This document shows positions 7,080 through 13,762 of a DNA stretch of 17,731 nt, piece after piece. The notes beneath the pieces were generated by a model. The model did not search any database, was not told where the DNA came from, and was given only the letters and a program-made list of their open reading frames with translations. Source of the stretch: Planctomycetota bacterium (lineage in GTDB: Bacteria > Planctomycetota > PUPC01); the NCBI GenBank assembly GCA_003559755.1, contig PWKM01000084.1:1-17731 (forward strand), written 5' to 3'. The position numbers and the translations under genes were made by a program. Positions within the stretch are counted from its first letter, which is position 1, and each line of letters starts with the position of its first letter.

Positions 7080-8333
7080 TTATCCCCGCAGGTACGCCGC
7101 CTCGTCATCAGCGGTCCATCGCTCGGCGGTCGTGATATCCTCTGCGGACCGGTTCGGATATACGACTGCTTTACCGTTGAGTTTTCCTTCCCGGATCTGA
7201 CGGAGAAAGACGGCTGCGTGTGACAGGTCGCCGATACGTGTGATGTGGGCGGCGGTGTCAACCGCACCGTCTCCCATCAGTTCCAGGGTGCGGAGGATAT
7301 CCCAGGGCGAGCCGCCGCTGGAGCCGGTCACGTTGATCTCCTTGTAGTGGACGATCCCGGTATCCAGCCCGATGATGTCGTCGCCCTTTTTCATCCCGCC
7401 GAACAGGTTCAGCACCGCCCCGCGTCCGCACAGTGCCTGGGCCGACTCGATCGCTTCGCGCGAGCCGACGGCGACGATTACGTCGTCGGCGCCTCGCCCG
7501 GCTGTCATTGAGTACACAACTGCGGCCAGGTCTTCCTTGCGAGGGCTGACCGTGCGGAGTTCTACGCCCGCTTGGAGAGCCCGATTGGCGAAGAGCTGTT
7601 CGGTCAGTCGAAGGCGTTCCGTGCCCCTGTTGGCCACCACAATGGCCCGCGGCCCGGCCCCGATCGCCAGGTCCACGTGCATCCGCCCCATCGCGCCCGC
7701 ACCCAAAACGACGGTGACTCCGCCCGGTTTGAGGCCCTTCTCCGCCCGACGTTTCTCCCCGGGGCCGTCCTTTGCCAGATGGACGTGGTGATCCTGCGAC
7801 GAGAGACAGCAGGATATTGGCTCGGCGATGGCGGCGTGGGCGTATGGCAGGTTGTCATACGGAGTGGGGATGACGCACTCGGCTTCGATGGCTTCCTCGG
7901 TGAGAAGGATATACTCGGCCAGATGGCCGGGGAGAGTGTAGCCGACAGCGACCTTCTCCATCCCCGCGCCCTCGCTGCGGTATCGCTCGCGGTGGTTGAT
8001 GGGCGGGTGGTCCACTGCGGGCTGAACCACGCAGCGCTGGCCCGGCTGGAACCGGTCGGTATGCCGGGCGCCGACCTGGACGAGAGTCACGGCCCCCTCA
8101 TCGCCCAGAATGAGCGGGAACCGCTCGATATCCCAACCGTTGACCAAGCTGTGTGCCGCCCCCTGATCGATCAGTTTGAGCAGGGAGGTGCAGACGCCGG
8201 CGGCATCGACCCGTGCGAGCATCTGGCCGGGGCCGGGGCGGGGGACAGGCACCGTGCGCACGGCGAGATGGTCGAACCCGATGCCGTCCAGCACAAGGGC
8301 ACGCATAACGGATGGGACTGTCTGCTCGTTCAT
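7080..8333 (-). CDS. Zinc-type medium-chain alcohol/polyol dehydrogenase with altered GHE motif
   Basis: 417 residues from ATG at 8333. The frame extends to a TTG at 8363, but only 8333 has an AGG (complement of 8341-8343) at seven-base spacing. MDR features: the GroES-like domain begins at MRALVLDG (10-17); C48 in AGVCTS is the usual first catalytic zinc ligand; E171 in AEPISCC is the usual polyol-dehydrogenase glutamate; GAGAMG (211-216) is the NAD(P) loop. Odd points: the normally invariant GHE is GDE (G77-D78-E79), so Asp replaces the zinc-ligand His, and the four-cysteine structural zinc lobe is absent. The protein is longer than the usual 340-350 residues, with an insertion near 108-128 and a charged C-terminal tail. 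It is the first gene of a two-gene operon with the mannitol-dehydrogenase relative, so sorbitol or a similar polyol is a likely substrate class. The family is secure; the substrate and metal are not. Confidence 0.87.
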   Translation of the reverse strand: MNEQTVPSVMRALVLDGIGFDHLAVRTVPVPRPGPGQMLARVDAAGVCTSLLKLIDQGAAHSLVNGWDIERFPLILGDEGAVTLVQVGARHTDRFQPGQRCVVQPAVDHPPINHRERYRSEGAGMEKVAVGYTLPGHLAEYILLTEEAIEAECVIPTPYDNLPYAHAAIAEPISCCLSSQDHHVHLAKDGPGEKRRAEKGLKPGGVTVVLGAGAMGRMHVDLAIGAGPRAIVVANRGTERLRLTEQLFANRALQAGVELRTVSPRKEDLAAVVYSMTAGRGADDVIVAVGSREAIESAQALCGRGAVLNLFGGMKKGDDIIGLDTGIVHYKEINVTGSSGGSPWDILRTLELMGDGAVDTAAHITRIGDLSHAAVFLRQIREGKLNGKAVVYPNRSAEDITTAERWTADDEAAYLRG

Positions 8334-8362
8334 TACGTTGCCTGGCGAAAAGGGCCGCGGCA

Positions 8363-8391
8363 ATTATGAGCGATACCGGTGCTGAATACAA
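8363..8391 (-). promoter_or_regulatory. Putative sigma-70-like promoter for the polyol dehydrogenase operon
   Basis: Read on the minus strand: TTGTAT (complement of 8386-8391), a 17-base spacer, then CATAAT (complement of 8363-8368). The -10 matches 5 of 6 consensus bases and the -35 matches 3 of 6. Transcription would start near 8356, leaving a leader of about 22 bases before the ATG at 8333. Confidence 0.4.
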
Positions 8392-8457
8392 GGCGGCCGG
8401 TGGCCGACACCTTCCCCCGGACCCGAACACAATCGACCGTGGAAATGCTTCCCCCAT

Positions 8458-8482
8458 TCTGGTATATTTCTCTGAAACCAGA
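8458..8482. promoter_or_regulatory. Inverted repeat, candidate operator for the ABC/MFS operon
   Basis: TCTGGT (8458-8463) and ACCAGA (8477-8482) are perfect inverted 6-base half-sites, 19 bases apart centre to centre, close to two helical turns. This spacing suits a dimeric regulator. The site ends 10 bases before a rightward CATAAT hexamer, overlapping where the -35 would be. No regulator gene is in the window. Confidence 0.35.
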
Positions 8483-8492
8483 TCGAATTGGG

Positions 8493-8498
8493 CATAAT
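8493..8498 (+). promoter_or_regulatory. Possible -10 element (CATAAT) for the ABC/MFS operon
   Basis: CATAAT matches 5 of 6 bases of the -10 consensus and would start transcription about 24 bases before the GTG at 8529. No good -35 lies 16-18 bases upstream (CTCTGA or TCTGAA), which would fit a weak or activator-dependent promoter given the inverted repeat located there. Confidence 0.3.
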
Positions 8499-8516
8499 GG
8501 CACGTATGCTACCGGC

Positions 8517-8520
8517 GGAG
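8517..8520 (+). promoter_or_regulatory. Ribosome binding site that sets the ABC half 1 start at GTG 8529
   Basis: GGAG (within GGCGGAG) sits eight bases before GTG 8529. In-frame alternatives at GTG 8379 and ATG 8445 have poorer sites and would add 50 or 28 residues that look nothing like an ABC transporter N-terminus. Confidence 0.5.
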
Positions 8521-8528
8521 TTGCGGTC

Positions 8529-10280
8529 GTGAGAGGTCTTGGGAAAGTTCTGACGTTTATGCGGCCGTACAAGCGGCCTCTGGCCTTTTCCGCCGCTCTT
8601 ACCGGGCTGCTGACCATCATCGGGATGGCCCCGCCGCTCCTCATGCGCCGTTTGATCAACGACGTTGCCCGGGAGGGCGAGTGGGGGATCTTCCCCCTCA
8701 TTATTACTCTCCTGTTCGCCGTACCCCTCTTCCAGGCCATCGTGAACGTCGTGAACAGCATCACGTTGAACCGGGTCACTCTCGGCGTCATCAGAGAGAC
8801 CCGCCGCCGACTGTTCGACCGGTTGCTCCGCCTTTCGATGTCCTATTACAAAAAGACGCCGGTGGGCAGTCTCCGACAGCGGCTGATGGACGATGTCGCC
8901 AACATCTCCGGGATTGTGACCGGCGGCATTATCACGCTGCTGACCGACGTGATCGCCGTGGCGTTCGCAGTGGTGGCGATGTTCTTGCTCAGTCCGATGC
9001 TGCTTCTTCTCGTGCTCGCCTTGCTGCCGCTGTATTACCTGAACTACTGGTTCTTCTCCGGACGGATGCAGGCGGCGAACGCTCAACTGCGGTCCCGGAT
9101 GGACCACGTGTCTTCAATGCTCCAGGAACGGTTGAGCGGGCACGAGCTGATCCAGTCGTACGGGCAGGGGGACCGGAACGCGGCACAGTTCTCCTCACAG
9201 GCGAAGCAGGTGATGGACAGTGCTGTCCGCGGCTCGAACTACAGCATCTCCTTCAACCAGTTGGCCGCCTTCATCAACAGGATAGGCAACACGCTCATCT
9301 ATTGTGCCGGCTGCTATTTCTTCGTCCGCGGCACGATGGAGTTCGGTGACGTCATCGCGTTCTGCGCCTATGCCACACAACTTCTCGGTCCGGTGGTCCG
9401 CTTCTCGACCGTGGCCAACCAGTTGGTCCAGGTCGGAGTGTCGGTGGACCGGATTCAGGAGATACTGGATCAGGAGCCGGCGATCCGCGAGGCACCCGAT
9501 GCGGCCCCGGTTGAGACCGTACAAGGGCATCTGAGGATTGACGGTGTCACGTTCGGCTATGACCAGGAACACGCGGTGCTGCGGGATGTTCGGTTGGACA
9601 TTCCCCCCGGCACCCATCTCGCCGTGGTCGGACCACACGGCGCGGGTCGTACGACTCTGGCCATGCTTCTCCGCCGGTTCTATGATGTGGGCGGGGGGAG
9701 GATCGAGTTTGACGGGGCCGATATCCGTGAGCTTCGCCTGCAGGATTACCGCCGGGCGGTCGCCATGGTCCGGTCCGAATCGGCCCTTTTCGACGGCACC
9801 ATCCGCGAGAACGTGTGTTACGGGAAGCCCGAGGCAGCCGAGGAGCGGATGATCGAGGTGTCGAAGGCGATCGGCCTCCACGAGTTCGTCCAGGAACTGG
9901 CCGAGGGATACGAGACCAAGATCGGGGCGGGCGGGCTTCGCGTATCGGCCGGCATCCAGCAGCAGATCGGAGTCGCGAGGGCCCTGATCTCGGAACCCGG
10001 TGTGCTCATCGTTGACGAGGCGATCGCATCGCTTGATCCGCATACCGCCGACACGGTCAACCGGGCGATCATCGACCTGATGCGCGACCGCACCTGCATC
10101 CTTGTCGTGCATCGGTTGTTGATGGCTCGGGGTGCCGACCAGGTGGCGGTGATCGAGAACGGCACGGTCGCCCAGATCGGCACCCACCAGGAATTGATCC
10201 GGGATGTGAAGGGGCTGTACGGTCGTCTGTTTGCGCTCCAATATGGCGAAGACCGACTGCTAAGCGAGAGCGGGGAATAA
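8529..10280 (+). CDS. ABC exporter half-transporter 1, degenerate ATPase motifs
   Basis: 583 residues from GTG 8529, the standard length of a membrane domain fused to a nucleotide-binding domain (NBD). About six membrane helices fill residues 15-310; the coupling region includes YYKKTPVGSLRQRLMDDV. The NBD starts near 330. Compared with MsbA-type exporters: Walker A is GPHGAGRTT with R374 in place of the invariant Lys; the Q-loop Gln is replaced by S416 (VRSES); the LSGGQ signature is VSAGI (472-476); Walker B VLIVDE (D496, E497), D-loop and H528 are kept. In TM287/288-type heterodimers one ATP site is weak; this subunit would supply a P-loop lacking its phosphate-binding Lys. Its partner starts 3 bases after the stop. 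Substrate unknown; it may export lipids, peptides or drugs, or act by ATP-driven gating. GTG 8379 and ATG 8445 are alternative starts. Confidence 0.9.
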   Translation: MRGLGKVLTFMRPYKRPLAFSAALTGLLTIIGMAPPLLMRRLINDVAREGEWGIFPLIITLLFAVPLFQAIVNVVNSITLNRVTLGVIRETRRRLFDRLLRLSMSYYKKTPVGSLRQRLMDDVANISGIVTGGIITLLTDVIAVAFAVVAMFLLSPMLLLLVLALLPLYYLNYWFFSGRMQAANAQLRSRMDHVSSMLQERLSGHELIQSYGQGDRNAAQFSSQAKQVMDSAVRGSNYSISFNQLAAFINRIGNTLIYCAGCYFFVRGTMEFGDVIAFCAYATQLLGPVVRFSTVANQLVQVGVSVDRIQEILDQEPAIREAPDAAPVETVQGHLRIDGVTFGYDQEHAVLRDVRLDIPPGTHLAVVGPHGAGRTTLAMLLRRFYDVGGGRIEFDGADIRELRLQDYRRAVAMVRSESALFDGTIRENVCYGKPEAAEERMIEVSKAIGLHEFVQELAEGYETKIGAGGLRVSAGIQQQIGVARALISEPGVLIVDEAIASLDPHTADTVNRAIIDLMRDRTCILVVHRLLMARGADQVAVIENGTVAQIGTHQELIRDVKGLYGRLFALQYGEDRLLSESGE

Positions 10281-10283
10281 CCG

Positions 10284-12155
10284 ATGGGCCTGGTCTGGCG
10301 ACTGATACGCGAAATGCTCGCCAAACATAAACGGGCCGTATTTGCCCGAGTCTTGATCGCGGCGGCCGTGGCCGCCACGCCCTACGCGTTCAGCTTTCTC
10401 GGGAAGTGGCTGGTGGACGAGGCCCTGCAAGTAACCGGTCCGCCGGCAGCCGAGGTCGCCGCCGATGAAGCCGAGGCCGGGGTCATTGAGGAGAACGAAC
10501 CGGCCGAGACGGCACCGCTGGCGCTGGAGTGGAGGGCGAGGACGACCGAGGAGAAGCTTCGCCTGTTGGTCATCTTCCTGGTTATCAGCTTGGGCATCCA
10601 CGTGGGGGTGACCGTGTTTAGCGGCCTGTCCGAGCTGCTGAATGCCCGCATGGTACACGGGATGGTGTTTGATCTGCGCACCCGCTTGCAGGCGAAGCTG
10701 TCCGACCTCGAGTTGGGATTGTTCCACCGCGAGCAGGTCGGACAGTTGATGACGCGAACGTTGGACGACACCGGACAGATTCCCGCCCACCTGTGCAATC
10801 TGGTGATTAACACCTGTACCCACATCCTCATGCTCGTGCTCGGCGCCGTTCTGCTGCTCGGTCTGAACCCCAGGATGGCTTTCATTGTGCTCGGGGCGCT
10901 GCCTTTCTACGCCGTGGCCTGCATCTACTTTCTGCCCCGGTTGAGAAGTAACGCCGAAGCCCTTCGCGACCGCCTCGCCGCTTTCAACGGATATCTGGTC
11001 GAGCGGCTCTCCAACATCCTGACCATCAAGAACTACGCACAGGAGGGCCGGGAGACGGCGGCGGTGGGACGGCGGATCGCTGACTTCCAGGTGCTGTCGC
11101 AGCGACAACACCGGCTCAACCTGTACTTCGACACCTCGCGGACACTGATTACAGGGTTCAGCACGTTGGCTGTGCTGACGCTTGGGTTCCTGAATATTCG
11201 GGCCCAGCGCATGCAGTTGGGCGAGGTGCTCGCTTTCTGGCAGGTCACCGCCCAGCTTTTCGTGCCCATCAGCGCCCTGGTGGGTATGGCCACGGTGGCC
11301 CAGACGTTGCGCGTGCTGGGCGAGCGCGTTTACACTATCCTGGATGCCGAGGAGACCCTGCGGGACGGCCCCGACGCCATCGACATCCCGGAACTGCAGG
11401 GGCACGTCCGGTTCGAGAACGTCTCGCTCCGATACACGGCAGGCGGCCCGTTCGCCGTCCGGAACGTCACCCTCGACATCCCCGCCGACTCCACCGTGTG
11501 TCTGGTGGGTCCGACCGGCTGTGGCAAGAGTACCCTGATCGCGCTGCTCACCCGCCTGTATGATCCGACCGAGGGCTCCGTGCGTCTGGACGGGGTCGAC
11601 ATTCGGTCGTTCCGGGTGAGCGGACTCCGCCGGGCGGTCGGCAATGTGTTGCGCGAGTGCAAGGTGTTCTCGGGCACCATCGCCGAGAATATCCGGTTCG
11701 GCCGGCCAGACGCATCGCAGGACGAAGTCGAGCAGGCGGCGGAGTCGGTGGGCCTGCATGACCTGATCCTCACCCTGCACGACGGATATGACACGCGGGT
11801 GGGACCGGGGGGCATGGACTTGACGTTCGGATGGCTTACTCGCATAGCGGTCGCTCGCGCCCTGCTCACCCGGCCGGCAGTGGTTACCATCGACGATACG
11901 TTCAGTTCGCTGGACGAGGAGGCGGAGCACCAGCTTCACCGGGCCGTTCGGTCGGCGGCCGCTGGCCGGACCGTGTTGATCGCGACCTCGCGGCTGGACC
12001 TGTGTGCCGAGGCGGACATGGTCGTCGTTATGCAGAAGGGGACCATCGAGCAGATCGGAAAACACCACGACCTCCTCGCCGTGCCGGGGGTGTACAGGCG
12101 GATGTATATGCTTCAGATGGGGATCGACGAGATCGTCGAAGACGAAAACCGGTAA
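10284..12155 (+). CDS. ABC exporter half-transporter 2, degenerate signature, Walker B and H-loop
   Basis: 623 residues: a six-helix membrane domain (about 20-345) and an NBD (about 372-605). Walker A is intact (GPTGCGKST, 409-417, K415). The other motifs are altered: the Q-loop Gln is R457 (VLREC); LSGGQ is LTFGW (513-517); Walker B ends TIDD, so the catalytic Glu is D538; the switch His is S569 (IATSRL). The D-loop SSLD is kept. Between helices 1 and 2 there is an unusual extra stretch, residues 50-92, rich in Ala and Glu, predicted to be on the outer face. The start follows the partner's stop by 3 bases, with GGGGA as ribosome site inside the partner's 3' end. It almost surely pairs with half 1. 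By position the MFS gene 29 bases downstream belongs to the same operon. Confidence 0.91.
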   Translation: MGLVWRLIREMLAKHKRAVFARVLIAAAVAATPYAFSFLGKWLVDEALQVTGPPAAEVAADEAEAGVIEENEPAETAPLALEWRARTTEEKLRLLVIFLVISLGIHVGVTVFSGLSELLNARMVHGMVFDLRTRLQAKLSDLELGLFHREQVGQLMTRTLDDTGQIPAHLCNLVINTCTHILMLVLGAVLLLGLNPRMAFIVLGALPFYAVACIYFLPRLRSNAEALRDRLAAFNGYLVERLSNILTIKNYAQEGRETAAVGRRIADFQVLSQRQHRLNLYFDTSRTLITGFSTLAVLTLGFLNIRAQRMQLGEVLAFWQVTAQLFVPISALVGMATVAQTLRVLGERVYTILDAEETLRDGPDAIDIPELQGHVRFENVSLRYTAGGPFAVRNVTLDIPADSTVCLVGPTGCGKSTLIALLTRLYDPTEGSVRLDGVDIRSFRVSGLRRAVGNVLRECKVFSGTIAENIRFGRPDASQDEVEQAAESVGLHDLILTLHDGYDTRVGPGGMDLTFGWLTRIAVARALLTRPAVVTIDDTFSSLDEEAEHQLHRAVRSAAAGRTVLIATSRLDLCAEADMVVVMQKGTIEQIGKHHDLLAVPGVYRRMYMLQMGIDEIVEDENR

Positions 12156-12184
12156 CGCGGAACGAACGCTGAGGAATACCCGTT

Positions 12185-13750
12185 ATGCTTGGATCGATTC
12201 GCCCAAAGGACACACTCGATGAGGCCGACGTCCGCTACGGGCTCAGGATGCTGCTGATTGACGGGATACTGGGCCAGACGATGATCGTCCTGTTCGGCGG
12301 GGCGTTCCTGGTCGCATTCGCACTCCTGCTCGGCGCGTCGAACCGGGTGATCGGCCTGCTGGCGGCTATCGGGCCCGCCGCCCAGATGCTCCAACTGCCG
12401 GTCGTCTGGTTGGTGGAGAAGGTCCGGGCGCGCAAGTTCCTGGTCGTGGGCAGTCTGGTGCTCAGCCGCCTGTTCATCGTTGTCGTCGCTCTGCTCCCGT
12501 GGTTTGTCCCGCAGCCCGCCCGGCTCGGCCTGTTCCTCGGCGCCCTGGTCTGTTTCTTCGCACTCGCCTCGATTTCCGGATGCTCGTTCAACTCGTGGAT
12601 TCGGGACCTGGTCCCCGAAGAGACGATGGGGCGCTATTTCGCCAAGCGGATGTCCATCGCGGTGACCGTGGGCGCGCTGGTCAGTTTGGCCGCCGCGTTC
12701 GGGCTGGACTGGTACGAGCGGGCGGCGTCCGCGCCGCTTCCGGGTTTTAGCGCCCTGTTCCTGATCGCAGCGGTCGTGGGAATGGTTGACGTGTACTTTC
12801 TGGCCCGCATCCCCGAACCCCGCATGGCGCCGGGCGGGGCAGGGGGGCTGCTCGCCGCTCTTGCCGGGCCGTTGCGGGATACGAATTTTCGCCGCCTGCT
12901 TTTGTTTCTCGGCTCCTGGCATTTTGCGGTGATGTTTGCCGCCCCGTTCTTTACCGTCTATTTGCTCCTGCGGCTCGAGCTCAGCATGTCCTGGGTCATC
13001 GGCCTCGCCGTGTTCGGTCAGTTGATGAACGTCGCGTTCCTGGGATTGTGGGGGCGGCTGGCCGACAGGTTCACCAACAAGTCCGTGCTGGCGGTGGCCG
13101 GGCCTCTGTTCATGATCAGCGTGCTGATGTGGCCGTTCACCACCATGCCCGACCGGCATATGTTCACCGTCCCCCTGCTCATCCTGATCCACGCCCTGTC
13201 GGGCATGTCGGCGGCCGGAGTCATTTTGGGCACGGGCAACATCGCCCTGAAATCGGCCCCGCGCGGCTCGGCCACGGCGTACCTGGCGACGGTGGCCCTG
13301 GTCTCGGGTCTGGCCGCGACCCTCTCGCCGATCCTCGCCGGCTTTGCGGCGGACTGGTTCGCCGACAAGGAACTGGGGCTGACTTTGACCTGGCTTCAGA
13401 GCGAGCCCGTGGCCCGGGCGGTCCATCTGCCCGCACTCAGCTTTCGCGGGCTCGACTTCCTGTTCGCCATCTCGTTCATACTCGGGCTGTATGCCATGCA
13501 CCGCCTGCTGGGCGTCCAGGAGCAGGGCGAGGTGGACGATAAGGCGGTGAGGGCGGAGCTCTACGCCCAGATGCGGCGGACTGCTCGCGGTGTCTCCAGC
13601 GCCGTCGGGATGCGTCAGCTTACCGCGTTCCCGTTCGTCGCATTCCGTTCGACTGTCGGCCGGCTCGGTGCCCGGATGGGGGACGGGGCCGGCCCGCCAT
13701 CGCCCGATGAGTTCCCGGCTGACTTGCCGGACGACAAGGATGAGTGGTGA
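12185..13750 (+). CDS. Major facilitator superfamily transporter
   Basis: 521 residues with about 12 hydrophobic segments over 25-445, and a hydrophilic tail of about 75 residues ending in an acidic cluster. The typical loop motif GLWGRLADRFTNKS (287-300) lies in the second half, and SWIRDLVPEETMGRYFAKR (137-155) is the equivalent cytoplasmic loop of the first half. The ATG at 12185 has GAGGA about ten bases upstream. It follows the ABC pair by 29 bases and is probably co-transcribed. The substrate cannot be predicted; sugars, oligosaccharides, peptides or drugs are all possible. The gene converges on the lyase gene with only 12 bases between the two stops. Confidence 0.88.
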   Translation: MLGSIRPKDTLDEADVRYGLRMLLIDGILGQTMIVLFGGAFLVAFALLLGASNRVIGLLAAIGPAAQMLQLPVVWLVEKVRARKFLVVGSLVLSRLFIVVVALLPWFVPQPARLGLFLGALVCFFALASISGCSFNSWIRDLVPEETMGRYFAKRMSIAVTVGALVSLAAAFGLDWYERAASAPLPGFSALFLIAAVVGMVDVYFLARIPEPRMAPGGAGGLLAALAGPLRDTNFRRLLLFLGSWHFAVMFAAPFFTVYLLLRLELSMSWVIGLAVFGQLMNVAFLGLWGRLADRFTNKSVLAVAGPLFMISVLMWPFTTMPDRHMFTVPLLILIHALSGMSAAGVILGTGNIALKSAPRGSATAYLATVALVSGLAATLSPILAGFAADWFADKELGLTLTWLQSEPVARAVHLPALSFRGLDFLFAISFILGLYAMHRLLGVQEQGEVDDKAVRAELYAQMRRTARGVSSAVGMRQLTAFPFVAFRSTVGRLGARMGDGAGPPSPDEFPADLPDDKDEW

Positions 13751-13762
13751 TCGCCGGTCGTT

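Larger units (their letters stand above)
8334..8528. promoter_or_regulatory. Divergent control region between the polyol dehydrogenase operon and the ABC/MFS operon
   Basis: This is the longest non-coding stretch in the window (195 bases) and the only divergent gene junction, so it should carry promoters for both directions. It contains a promoter-like pair pointing left (8363-8391), a CATAAT hexamer pointing right (8493-8498) and a perfect inverted repeat (8458-8482). The frame of the first ABC gene is open through this region back to 8379, so part of it could be coding if translation starts earlier. Confidence 0.55.

Noticed and set aside
6228..7223. 331-codon plus-strand open frame opposite the mannitol-dehydrogenase-family gene
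   Set aside because: No recognisable motif and it crosses the junction of two solid minus-strand genes.
8499..8511. TGGCACG followed by TGCT, resembling a sigma-54 promoter
   Set aside because: The GG to GC distance is three bases too short for a -24/-12 element.
10260..13501. Two long minus-strand open frames (about 602 and 462 codons) opposite the ABC half 2 and MFS genes
   Set aside because: Composition is rich in Gln, His, Arg and Gly with no domain signature, while the plus strand encodes clear membrane proteins; these are shadow frames.
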